NCBI GenBank assembly: GCA_016183265.1
Contig: JACPEX010000022.1
Span: forward strand, 1-36,038
DNA length: 36,038 nt
Direction: 5' to 3'
Origin: Candidatus Daviesbacteria bacterium
GTDB taxonomy: Bacteria; Patescibacteriota; Microgenomatia; Daviesbacterales; UBA10151
A model generated the notes under the pieces. That model was not told the origin of the DNA. It searched no databases and saw only the letters and a program-made list of their open reading frames with translations. The position numbers and the translations under genes were made by a program. How positions within the stretch are numbered: position 1 is the first letter of the stretch; every line of letters begins with the position of its first letter. This document shows positions 8,654 to 15,243 of this stretch, piece by piece.

Positions 8654-8682
8654 TTGCAATTATGGGATACTCGTGATAAAAT
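8654..8682 (+). promoter_or_regulatory. Promoter of the degenerate DHH gene
   Basis: TTGCAA (8654-8659), 17-nt spacer, TAAAAT (8677-8682) with TG at 8674-8675. The predicted start of transcription, about 7 nt on, falls on the GTG start codon at 8689, so the mRNA would be leaderless. Confidence 0.55.
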
Positions 8683-8688
8683 CTGGCT

Positions 8689-9702
8689 GTGAAATACGAC
8701 GGACAAATTAGTGAGCTTAAAAATCTTCTGCCAAATGCCAAAAGCATTCTTATTGCTATTCCGGCCGGAGCTGATATTGATAAATTATCTGCCGGGCTGG
8801 CTTTATTTTTAACTCTTGAAGCTGCCGGCAAGCAAGTCAGCATTGTTTCTGATGATAATATTTTAGTTTCCCAGTCACATCTTTTTGGGGTAGATCATAT
8901 CCAAAAAACCCTGCCTTCTACAGATGGCGGTAATTTAACTTTAACTTTGGAAGGTGTAGCTGCCTCAGACGGGACAGTACCGGCTTTAGAAAAATTGGAT
9001 TGGTTCGCTGAAAACAATAACTTAAATTTGGTTTTCCATGTTTTACCGGGCCAAATTTTTCAACCAGGTAGGATTGTCCCTCATTACCAGGGGTCAGGTT
9101 TTGACCTTATCTTTGTTGCAGGGGCAGCTAATTTAAATGCTTTAGGCAATGTTTATTCTCAAAACCAAAACGCTTTTTCCGGCGCCCACATTATTAATAT
9201 TGATACCCAAACTGCCAACACCAGTTTTGGCCAAACTAATGTTTTAGATGCTGCTGCTTCTTCGGTTTGCGAGGTTATCACTAATTTAATTACTGATTTA
9301 GGTTATAATTTAGATACAGATACTGCCAGCAATTTGTTAGCCGGTATGTTTGATGCTACAAGTAACTTATCGGATCCAAAAGTGACTGCTGATACTTATA
9401 TGGCTGTTGCCAATTGTCTGCGGGTAGGGGGCAAGAAACCTTCGGTTGGATCAGCAAATACAGCAACACCGGTTATTAAGAGCGCTCCTCAAAATGTGAT
9501 TGCTAAGTCTCAGCCAACTTATGACTGGAATGCGGTGGCAGCTGCCATTGGCCAACAAGTAACCCCACAGGTAGTTACTAATGCAGCGGATAACAATCAA
9601 CCTTCACCGGAAGAACAACCGGCTGCAGAAGGGGTAATTTCTGAGACAGTTGAACCTGAATGGTTGACCCCCAAAATCTTCAAAGGCACATCATTAGGTT
9701 GA
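8689..9702 (+). CDS. DHH-family (NrnA-like) protein with lost catalytic motifs
   Basis: A 337-aa protein with the layout of NrnA/DHH phosphoesterases: LSAGLALFLTLEAAGKQVSIVS (in two parts, residues 33-54), SHLFGVDHI (63-71), FDLIFVAGAANLNALG (138-153), IINIDTQTANTSFG (168-181), then AASSVCEVITNLI and LLAGMFDAT. In active members the motifs are D-x-D near residue 30, a DTG-type aspartate, and IDHH. Here these read GADID, AGAAN and IDTQ, so most metal ligands are missing. The C-terminal quarter is low-complexity and lacks a clear DHHA1 domain. NrnA-like genes often lie downstream of infB and rbfA, so the location fits descent from that gene. The start is GTG with no Shine-Dalgarno. A binding or structural role is inferred; phosphoesterase activity is unlikely. 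Confidence 0.75.
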   Translation: MKYDGQISELKNLLPNAKSILIAIPAGADIDKLSAGLALFLTLEAAGKQVSIVSDDNILVSQSHLFGVDHIQKTLPSTDGGNLTLTLEGVAASDGTVPALEKLDWFAENNNLNLVFHVLPGQIFQPGRIVPHYQGSGFDLIFVAGAANLNALGNVYSQNQNAFSGAHIINIDTQTANTSFGQTNVLDAAASSVCEVITNLITDLGYNLDTDTASNLLAGMFDATSNLSDPKVTADTYMAVANCLRVGGKKPSVGSANTATPVIKSAPQNVIAKSQPTYDWNAVAAAIGQQVTPQVVTNAADNNQPSPEEQPAAEGVISETVEPEWLTPKIFKGTSLG

Positions 9703-9727
9703 CATGCAACTTATAGTATGATAAAAT
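9699..9727 (+). promoter_or_regulatory. Promoter of the ParB-like gene
   Basis: Consensus TTGACA (9699-9704), 17-nt spacer, TAAAAT (9722-9727). The -35 box overlaps the TGA stop of the upstream gene. The predicted start near 9734 leaves only a few bases before the ATG at 9738. Confidence 0.7.
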
Positions 9728-9737
9728 TTTGCAGCAT

Positions 9738-10931
9738 ATGAATTATCGGGAAATTGAACGGGTAGAATTGAAGATTCCTCTTAGAGAGATCACTCATGAT
9801 GTTCCAGTGGACAAAGCGCATGTTCAAACATTGGCGGAATCAATCAGAAAATCAGGACAACTATCCCCATTATTAGTGTGGACGCAAGGTAACCAAATAA
9901 TTGATGGTTTCCACCGCACAGAGGCTTTAAGATCAGTCGGGACGGATGTAGCTTTATGTAATTTGATTGAATGTTCGACAGAAGAATTTAGAGATGCGCG
10001 CATCACTTCGGCAGTCATGCATAAAGGTGTAAGTTTTGCAAGAATTGTAATGTGGGGACGTGAAGCATTTGATGCTACCCCTTGGTCTGCACGTATGGGG
10101 GGGGCAGAAGCATTTCATTTGGATCGGTCTATCCAACGCCCGCAAGGCTATAGAAGAGCATTGCGATTAGGTTTTGCACATGATGAATTACAAGAACTTT
10201 TGGGGTGGGTAAAGCAAAAGTCTTTGATATGGGGATTAAAACCAGAACAAATTGCCAACATACTTGATTTGGCCGATATAACTTCGCCTTCCTTGGTTCC
10301 TTTAGTTGGACCACGCCACCAGGCGAGAGAAGAAGTTTTAACAAGACCTATGCTGCGTTCAATTGTAAGTCAAATTCCTGATCATTCAGTCCAAGAAGCA
10401 CTGGCACAAAAAGCTATAGCAGAAAAGCTAAATGAGGCAGAGGTTAAGAGGCTTGTATTTACTTATGCTAATACTCAATCTCGAGAAAAAAGGCAATCTT
10501 TACTCTCGACCTCTTGGCTAGAAATAGAAAAACCAACTCCAAAATTAATAATCGTATCGGAAGAGGATCGTAAGAGAGTTGAAGAAGATAGGAGAAAGGC
10601 AAGCGAAAGATTTAGAATAGATATGATGGCGAGTATGTTGCTAGATGTTGCTAGAAATTTACCAGAGCTACCAATAGATAGTCATCCCCATCTTAGACCT
10701 ACAGTAGATAAATCGATTAGTCAATTGTTAGTAAGTATCTCACGCTACCAACAGAAAGATGTGAATCTTATTACTGAGCTAGAGGCTCAGATTGAGCAGC
10801 TGACTGCAGAGAATCGGGACTTGAAAAAAGAGAATGAATTATTAAACAGAAATCTCACAGCTTTAAGGAGTGCAATGGGTATGGCTCGCAAACTTTCAGA
10901 TGATGAATCGAAATTAAGGAGAGATAATTAA
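9738..10931 (+). CDS. ParB/sulfiredoxin-fold nuclease-like protein with C-terminal coiled coil
   Basis: A 397-aa protein from the ATG at 9738; a TTG at 9729 would add 3 residues but lies at the promoter. The first about 95 residues fit the ParB N-terminal fold: KIPLREITHDVP, VDKAHVQTLAESIRKSGQLSPLLVW, then IIDGFHRTEALRSVG, where DGFHR takes the place of the GERR box of chromosomal ParB. The middle is helical (LKPEQIANILDLADI may be helix-turn-helix-like). A coiled coil of about 35 residues (ELEAQIEQLTAENRDLKKEN region) lies near the C-terminus. No parA is adjacent, so a DNA-binding or regulatory role is more likely than chromosome partition. It has its own near-consensus promoter and is convergent with a toxin-antitoxin pair, which suggests an accessory gene. 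Confidence 0.75.
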   Translation: MNYREIERVELKIPLREITHDVPVDKAHVQTLAESIRKSGQLSPLLVWTQGNQIIDGFHRTEALRSVGTDVALCNLIECSTEEFRDARITSAVMHKGVSFARIVMWGREAFDATPWSARMGGAEAFHLDRSIQRPQGYRRALRLGFAHDELQELLGWVKQKSLIWGLKPEQIANILDLADITSPSLVPLVGPRHQAREEVLTRPMLRSIVSQIPDHSVQEALAQKAIAEKLNEAEVKRLVFTYANTQSREKRQSLLSTSWLEIEKPTPKLIIVSEEDRKRVEEDRRKASERFRIDMMASMLLDVARNLPELPIDSHPHLRPTVDKSISQLLVSISRYQQKDVNLITELEAQIEQLTAENRDLKKENELLNRNLTALRSAMGMARKLSDDESKLRRDN

Positions 10932-11296
10932 TTCCCTTCTTCGGTAAGTGTTGTTAATTTTCCGAATAGAGACTTTTTGGTGGATTTGTTTAATAGGGCA
11001 GTTAATTTTTTATCAGCTTGCTCAGGTAATAAACTGGGAGAAACTCCAATAATCCCAGATTTTGTATCATTTGCCATCAAAGGAACAAAATCTTTGACAT
11101 TGTAAGTAACTACAACCCGTTTTTCTTTTTGGGCCAGCTTGTAGACTTTAATATCAGACAAACTAGCCAGATTCAAATCTTTGGTGAGATGTTTAATATC
11201 ATGCCTTTTGTTTAGATTAGGGAAGTATGAACGGACTGGAAAATTCTCATCAAGCAGTAGCTTGTGTTTGTAGAATCTTTTGGCTGATTTTGTCAT
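10928..11296 (-). CDS. DUF5615/PIN-like putative toxin
   Basis: A 122-aa protein with the PIN-like DUF5615 pattern: KLLLDENFPVRSYF near the N-terminus (residues 12-25), RVVVTYNVKDFVPL in the middle (60-73), and GIIGVSPSL after it. Proteins of this family are encoded next to DUF433 antitoxins and are thought to be toxin RNases. The upstream gene here is a DUF433 protein and overlaps by 47 nt. The 3' end overlaps the stop of the ParB-like gene on the other strand by 4 nt. The acidic residues expected of PIN (D16, E17, D69) are present. The basic N-terminal extension before the first beta strand is unusual. Confidence 0.8.
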   Translation of the reverse strand: MTKSAKRFYKHKLLLDENFPVRSYFPNLNKRHDIKHLTKDLNLASLSDIKVYKLAQKEKRVVVTYNVKDFVPLMANDTKSGIIGVSPSLLPEQADKKLTALLNKSTKKSLFGKLTTLTEEGN

Positions 11297-11495
11297 TTGC
11301 CAATTTTACCAGCTCATCCATCGCGCCCTCAAATTTATCCCGTCCAACCCAGGGGTACATTTTCTCTATCTTATTTAAAGCATAACCTTGTTTTAGAAGG
11401 GATAAAATTACCTCAATAGGCACCCTTGTGCCCGCAATACAAGGTGCTCCACCCATAGTATCACGTTTAGATGTAATGTACCGATACTTTTTCAT
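11250..11495 (-). CDS. DUF433 putative antitoxin
   Basis: An 81-aa protein. The signature GGAPCIAGTRVPIEVILSLL (residues 15-34) and the helix-turn-helix-like KQGYALNKIEKMYPWV mark it as a DUF433 protein, the usual antitoxin and autorepressor partner of DUF5615 toxins. It is the first gene of the pair and overlaps the toxin start. An extended -10 box TGCTATGCT lies 6 nt upstream of its ATG (plus-strand 11502-11510), so this mRNA is probably leaderless. It is divergent from rpsO. Confidence 0.85.
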   Translation of the reverse strand: MKKYRYITSKRDTMGGAPCIAGTRVPIEVILSLLKQGYALNKIEKMYPWVGRDKFEGAMDELVKLANDKISQKILQTQATA

Positions 11496-11515
11496 GTTAT
11501 TAGCATAGCATAAAT

Positions 11516-11544
11516 TTGCATATTTTTAAAGACTCTGTTACAAT
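11516..11544 (+). promoter_or_regulatory. Promoter of rpsO
   Basis: TTGCAT (11516-11521), 17-nt spacer, TACAAT (11539-11544) with an extended -10 TG at 11536-11537. Transcription should start near 11551, giving a leader of about 48 nt that contains a hairpin. Confidence 0.65.
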
Positions 11545-11556
11545 ACCGAAATTAAA

Positions 11557-11585
11557 GAGCAACGTCTTGGCACCGAGGTTGTCTC
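11557..11585 (+). promoter_or_regulatory. Hairpin in the rpsO leader
   Basis: GAGCAAC (11557-11563), bulge GT, CTTG, loop GCAC, CGAG, GTTG, bulged T, CTC (11583-11585). It fills most of the predicted leader and ends just before the AAAGGA ribosome-binding site (11588-11593). S15 is known to repress its own mRNA through leader structure in other bacteria, so the same is plausible here. Confidence 0.5.
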
Positions 11586-11598
11586 AGAAAGGATTACG

Positions 11599-11868
11599 AT
11601 GCCACTTGATCAGAAAGTTAAGCAAAAGATTATTAAGGAATTTGCCACCAAGTCCGGTGATACAGGTTCTCCTGAAGTGCAGGTTGCGCTTTTAACCGAA
11701 CAAGTTAAAAACTTAACCGATCATCTAAAAGAACATACGCATGATATCCACTCCAGACGCGGGCTTTTATCAATGGTTAATAAAAGAAGAAGATTATTGC
11801 AATATTTGTTTAAAAAAGATAATGAAAGATATACAGTAGTGATTGAAAAATTAGGTTTAAGCAAGTAA
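11599..11868 (+). CDS. rpsO: 30S ribosomal protein S15
   Basis: S15 binds 16S rRNA early in assembly of the 30S platform. The 89-aa length is standard and the conserved features are present: [21 protein letters not shown] (in part), [19 protein letters not shown], and [15 protein letters not shown] lies 5 nt upstream of the ATG, a clear ribosome-binding site, unlike many genes here. pnp follows 104 nt later, the classical rpsO-pnp order, but pnp also has its own -10 box. Confidence 0.98.
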   Translation: MPLDQKVKQKIIKEFATKSGDTGSPEVQVALLTEQVKNLTDHLKEHTHDIHSRRGLLSMVNKRRRLLQYLFKKDNERYTVVIEKLGLSK

Positions 11869-11871
11869 TTG

Positions 11872-11880
11872 TGGTATAAT
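11872..11880 (+). promoter_or_regulatory. Extended -10 promoter of pnp
   Basis: TGGTATAAT with a perfect TATAAT at 11875-11880, directly after the rpsO stop. No convincing -35 box at proper spacing. Transcription should start near 11887, a few bases before the long leader hairpin. Confidence 0.6.
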
Positions 11881-11890
11881 TGAAAGGTAA

Positions 11891-11961
11891 AGAGAAGTTT
11901 GGGGATTGAAAAGAAATAATTAAAAATTTTAATTGTTTCTTCCGCAGTTTCCAAACTCTCT
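11891..11961 (+). promoter_or_regulatory. Long two-part hairpin in the pnp leader
   Basis: Outer stem: AGAGA-A-GTTTGG (11891-11902, one bulged A) with CCAAACTCTCT (11951-11961). Inner stem: AAGAAATAATTAAA (from 11911) with the complementary arm ending at 11941, about 13 pairs and one G-U. The pnp GTG start is 11 nt downstream. No T run follows, so it is not a terminator. It is in the same place as the RNase III/PNPase-controlled leader hairpin of E. coli pnp. Confidence 0.65.
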
Positions 11962-11972
11962 CAAAATTTATA

Positions 11973-14378
11973 GTGAAAAAAGTAATAACTAAAGAAATTG
12001 ACCTTAATGGTCGCAAATTAAAGTTAGAAACAGGCAAGATGGCTTTACAAGCTGATGCTTCTGTGGTTGTCTCGTGGGGAGAAACAGTGATTTTAGCCAC
12101 TGTGGCTACCCAACCTTTAGCTGAAGATATTGGCTATTTCCCCTTGTCTGTTGAATATGTAGAAAAACACTATGCCGGAGGCAGAATTTCTTCTTCCAGG
12201 TTTATTAAAAGAGAAAGCAAGCCTACAGATGAGGCAGTATTAACCGGCAGGTTAATTGACCGCTCGATCCGTCCCCTGTTTCCCAAGGAATTTAAGAAAA
12301 ATGAAGTCCAGGTTATATTAAGTGTTTTATCAATTGACCAAGCCAATGACCCCGATGTAATTGGTTTAATAGGAGCCTCAGCTGCTTTGTCTATCTCATC
12401 TGTGCCCTGGAACGGGCCAATCGCCGGTGTCAGGATAGGGGAAAAAGATGGCCAATTAATCGTTAATCCGCTTATGAGCGAGATGGGACAGATGAATATG
12501 GATTTGTTAGTAGCCTCTGGTCGCGAAAAAGTGGTCATGATAGAAACCGGAGCCAAGCAAGTTGATGAGAAACAGGTTTTTGAAGGAATTAAGGAAGCCC
12601 ATACAACTTCGCAGCAGATCATTGCTTTGATTGAAGATTTTACTAAAGAAGCTGGTAAGGAAAAGCAAGTTATTTCCCATTTAGAGGAAGAAATAGAGGA
12701 AGCTTTAGTAACTGAAGTTACCAAAATAACCAAAGAAAGAATTGAGGCTGCCCTTTTTGACAACGAACATCCATGGCATGAAGCAACCGGTGATCAGATT
12801 AAAAAAGAATTGGCACTGCAGTATGCCGAAACCTTAACCCCGCAAATTATCTCCGGTATTTTTGATAAAGTCGCCAAAGAGATTTTACATGAAACAGTTT
12901 TACAAAAAGGCAAAAGAGTTGATGGCCGTGCTATGGATGAGATCAGGACACTTGATATGGAGGTTGGCCTTTTGCCCAGGACTCATGGCAGCGCTTTATT
13001 TAACAGAGGGGATACACAAGTCCTTTCTATTGTAACCTTGGGCGCTCCTTCATTGAAACAAACTCTGGATGGGATGGAAGGGGAAAGGGAAAAGAAGTTT
13101 ATGCATCATTACAATATGGGCATTAACCCGTTTTCAGTAGGCGAAGTTAAAAGGTTAGGAGCTCCGAACAGGCGTGATATTGGCCATGGGGCATTGGCTG
13201 AAAAAGCTTTAGTAGCAATTATTCCTTCGGAAGATCAATTCCCATATGCTATCAGGGTTGTTTCTGAAGTTATGGCAGCTAACGCTTCCACCTCAATGGC
13301 TTCTGTTTGCGCTTCAACCCTATCTTTATTAAATGCAGGAGTGCCTTTAATAGAGCCGGTTGCAGGAATTGCTTTAGGGTTATTTTCTGACCCTTCGACA
13401 GGCTCAGGGCAAGCAAAATTCCAAGTGGTGACTGATATGCGGGCAGTAGAAGATTTTTATGGCGAGATGGATTTTAAAGTGGCAGGGACTAAAAACGGGA
13501 TAACTGCCATACAGATGGATACTAAGCTTACCGGATTATCTTTTGAGATTATTGAGGCGGCTTTGCAAATGGGCAAAAAAGCCCGTTTAGAAATTTTAGA
13601 AAAGATGGCTCAAGTTGCCCCAACTGCCGGTCCGTTGTCCCCTTATGCCCCCCGGGTTACCACATTACATATTAAACCGGAAGAGATCGGATTGCTGATC
13701 GGGCCGGGTGGTAAAAATATTAACGGTATTATCGGCAGGACCGGTGCGCAGATTGATATTGAAGATGATGGGACAGTGATGGTTTCGGGTACTGATCCGG
13801 AGGGAGTAAAGAAAGCGATTGCTGAAATTGAAGGGATGTTTAAAACTGTTAACGTAGGAGAAGAATTTATGGGTAAAGTTGTCAGGCTTACCCCTTTTGG
13901 TGCTTTTGTGGAGATTGCGCCGGGTAAAGACGGGTTGGTGCATATTTCCCAGATGGCACCGGGCCATGTAGAAAGGGCAGAAGATATTGTACAAGAAGGA
14001 CAAGAGGTTAAAGTGCGGGTAACTGATGTGACGCCTGACGGTAAAGTCGGACTATCAATGCTTTTTGGGGCAGATATTAAACCGGAGTCTGAAGGCAGGC
14101 CTGCCCGCTATGCTTCGCGAAGCGAGGCAGGCGGGCCAACTGGTGGCTTTAGGCCTCGTGAGGGTGGATTCAGGCCGCGGTCTTCTTATGGAGACAGGCC
14201 GCCTAGGTTTGGTGGGGGCGAAAGGCGTCCGTTTGGAGGAGAAAGACGAAGCCCTGCACCATACGGTGCGGGGCGAAGCAGTGGTGGATTTAATAGAGGT
14301 GGGCCAAGGCGTAGTTCAGGCGGATTTGACCGGGGTGGCGGACGGGATCGCGGCAGCCGCGGCGGATTTAATCGTTAA
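11973..14378 (+). CDS. pnp: Polyribonucleotide nucleotidyltransferase (PNPase)
   Basis: Phosphorolytic 3'-to-5' exoribonuclease, 801 aa with a GTG start. First RNase PH-like domain (about 1-225), helical domain, second catalytic RNase PH domain (about 310-550, with FMHHYNMGINPFSVGE-type core and GEMDFKVAGT), KH domain (about 563-625, GPGGKNINGIIGRTGAQIDIE in part), S1 domain (about 630-700, GKVVRLTPFGAFVEIAPGKDG in part). An Arg/Gly-rich tail of about 95 residues follows (RSSGGF, GGERR and FNRGG repeats), probably RNA-binding. Two palindromic elements are translated inside: DPSTGSGQA at about 473-481, in a loop of the second PH domain, and a G/C-rich one at about 709-720 at the start of the tail. 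It probably works with the RNase J encoded at 16263. Confidence 0.97.
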   Translation: MKKVITKEIDLNGRKLKLETGKMALQADASVVVSWGETVILATVATQPLAEDIGYFPLSVEYVEKHYAGGRISSSRFIKRESKPTDEAVLTGRLIDRSIRPLFPKEFKKNEVQVILSVLSIDQANDPDVIGLIGASAALSISSVPWNGPIAGVRIGEKDGQLIVNPLMSEMGQMNMDLLVASGREKVVMIETGAKQVDEKQVFEGIKEAHTTSQQIIALIEDFTKEAGKEKQVISHLEEEIEEALVTEVTKITKERIEAALFDNEHPWHEATGDQIKKELALQYAETLTPQIISGIFDKVAKEILHETVLQKGKRVDGRAMDEIRTLDMEVGLLPRTHGSALFNRGDTQVLSIVTLGAPSLKQTLDGMEGEREKKFMHHYNMGINPFSVGEVKRLGAPNRRDIGHGALAEKALVAIIPSEDQFPYAIRVVSEVMAANASTSMASVCASTLSLLNAGVPLIEPVAGIALGLFSDPSTGSGQAKFQVVTDMRAVEDFYGEMDFKVAGTKNGITAIQMDTKLTGLSFEIIEAALQMGKKARLEILEKMAQVAPTAGPLSPYAPRVTTLHIKPEEIGLLIGPGGKNINGIIGRTGAQIDIEDDGTVMVSGTDPEGVKKAIAEIEGMFKTVNVGEEFMGKVVRLTPFGAFVEIAPGKDGLVHISQMAPGHVERAEDIVQEGQEVKVRVTDVTPDGKVGLSMLFGADIKPESEGRPARYASRSEAGGPTGGFRPREGGFRPRSSYGDRPPRFGGGERRPFGGERRSPAPYGAGRSSGGFNRGGPRRSSGGFDRGGGRDRGSRGGFNR
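13389..13414 (+). repeat. In-frame palindromic element (DPST..SGQ type) in pnp
   Basis: TGACCCTTCGAC, AG, GCTCAGGGCAAGC. It has the same left and right borders as the dnaJ copy at 2530-2565, with a shorter middle. It is read in frame as DPSTGSGQA and lengthens a surface loop just before the conserved VVTDM segment. Confidence 0.7.
14098..14135 (+). repeat. G/C-rich palindromic element in the pnp tail
   Basis: CCTGCC (14100-14105) pairs with GGCAGG (14126-14131) around the perfect 12-nt palindrome GCTTCGCGAAGC (14112-14123). It is translated as part of the Arg/Gly-rich tail (RPARYASRSEAGG). A close relative ends the window inside rpsL (36006-36037). Confidence 0.7.
14251..14274 (+). repeat. 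10-bp perfect hairpin inside the pnp tail
   Basis: GCCCTGCACC (14251-14260), loop ATAC, GGTGCGGGGC (14265-14274), with one G-U pair. It is translated as SPAPYGAGR. It may be a third kind of coding palindrome in this gene. Confidence 0.6.
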
Positions 14379-14592
14379 ATTAATTCTTTTATTCCTCAGT
14401 TTTTCAAAAAATATTTTACGGATTTAGTTTTCAATTAGGCTCAGAATTTATTCAAAATCCGCAGGTGTCAATATAAATCCACCCCAAGGGTGGATATGAG
14501 TGGACACGATGAAAAACTTACCAAGCTATATAAGAAAGCTACTAAAGAATCAGACATAATTTACAACAGCCAGATTTTTTGAGATAATGAAT
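14379..14592. other. Non-coding gap after pnp
   Basis: About 214 nt between pnp and the next promoter. It contains one dispersed repeat (14454-14509) and AT-rich sequence. A 28-codon open frame (14496-14582) starts inside the repeat but lacks a ribosome-binding site. No tRNA and no convincing terminator with a T run are seen. Confidence 0.6.
14454..14509 (+). repeat. Dispersed intergenic repeat, copy 1
   Basis: Shares with 22127-22167 an exact 20-nt block AAAATCCGCAGGTGTCAATA and, 5 nt later, an exact 16-nt block CCACCCCAAGGGTGGA. In this copy ATCCACCC/GGGTGGAT form an 8-bp stem with loop CAA, and GTGTC (14465-14469) can pair with GACAC (14503-14507) as an outer stem. Confidence 0.8.
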
Positions 14593-14601
14593 TGATATAC
14601 T
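14593..14601 (+). promoter_or_regulatory. Extended -10 promoter of the PsbP-like gene
   Basis: TGATATACT, with TATACT at 14596-14601. The ATG at 14609 is at the predicted transcription start, so the mRNA is probably leaderless. Confidence 0.5.
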
Positions 14602-14608
14602 CAAACTA

Positions 14609-15160
14609 ATGAAGCAAAAAGGTTTTACACTAATTTTGGTTATAATCGGAATCTTGGTCTTAGCTGCAGTAGCCGGTGGAGCATATTATTTTGGAAAATC
14701 CCAAATTTCTCAACCAACTATTACTCCTGCTTCTAGTCCTGATGAAACTGCCAACTGGAAAACATATACAAATACCGAATATGGTTATTTGGTAAGATAC
14801 CCTTCTCTTCTTGATCAGAACGAAATTAAAGATAATGATACTTATCTTAATCTAGTTAATTTTAGAGAGTCCGGTCAAAATGGTGGTTGGTTTAGTATAA
14901 CAGTTAGAAATTCTACCCTTGAAGACGAAATAAAATACCAGAAAAGTCAGATAGAAGGACATGTACTGGTAAAATTAGCAAGAGAAACAAAGGTAATCAT
15001 AGAGGGTTTCCCTGGAGTTTTATTGGAATATACCCCTGATCAACCGAATAATGGAAGTACAACACGTTTTGTTATAGTAAATAATAGAAAGCACTCATTT
15101 ATTATTAGCGGAAAACCGCAAATTTTAGACCAAATCCTTTCTACCTTTAGATTCGACTAA
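14609..15160 (+). CDS. Membrane-anchored PsbP-like domain protein
   Basis: A 183-aa protein. The N-terminus KQKGFTLILVIIGILVLAA is a single membrane anchor that resembles a type IV pilin/pseudopilin leader (basic residues, G-F-T-L) but lacks the Glu at position +5 of true pilins. A Pro/Ser/Thr linker follows (about 33-46). The exposed domain begins WKTYTNTEYGYLVRYP, the usual opening of PsbP/MOG1-like domains common in CPR surface proteins. No lipobox Cys. No pilus genes lie nearby, so the exact function is unknown. It stands alone with its own promoter. Confidence 0.75.
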   Translation: MKQKGFTLILVIIGILVLAAVAGGAYYFGKSQISQPTITPASSPDETANWKTYTNTEYGYLVRYPSLLDQNEIKDNDTYLNLVNFRESGQNGGWFSITVRNSTLEDEIKYQKSQIEGHVLVKLARETKVIIEGFPGVLLEYTPDQPNNGSTTRFVIVNNRKHSFIISGKPQILDQILSTFRFD

Positions 15161-15202
15161 CGCTCACTACAAGTAAATTTACGCAATAATTACAATTTCC
15201 TA

Positions 15203-15232
15203 TTGGGAAAAATAAGGGATTTAATGTAAAAT
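15203..15232 (+). promoter_or_regulatory. Promoter of the Lon-like/RNase J genes
   Basis: TTGGGA (15203-15208), 18-nt spacer, TAAAAT (15227-15232). The ATG at 15244 is about 5 nt after the predicted start of transcription; no Shine-Dalgarno lies between. Confidence 0.5.
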
Positions 15233-15243
15233 AGGAAACATAA

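Noticed and set aside
12170-12763. 197-aa minus-strand open frame inside pnp
   Set aside because: Antisense to a strongly conserved gene, Ser/Ile-rich shadow composition and no recognisable domain.
14065-14427. 120-aa plus-strand open frame over the pnp 3' end
   Set aside because: It lies in another frame of the repetitive Arg/Gly tail of pnp and has no ribosome-binding site; a shadow of G/C-rich repeats.
14496-14582. 28-codon frame starting in the dispersed repeat
   Set aside because: The sequence is Lys-rich and peptide-like, but the start is inside the repeat, there is no ribosome-binding site and the other repeat copy does not keep the frame.
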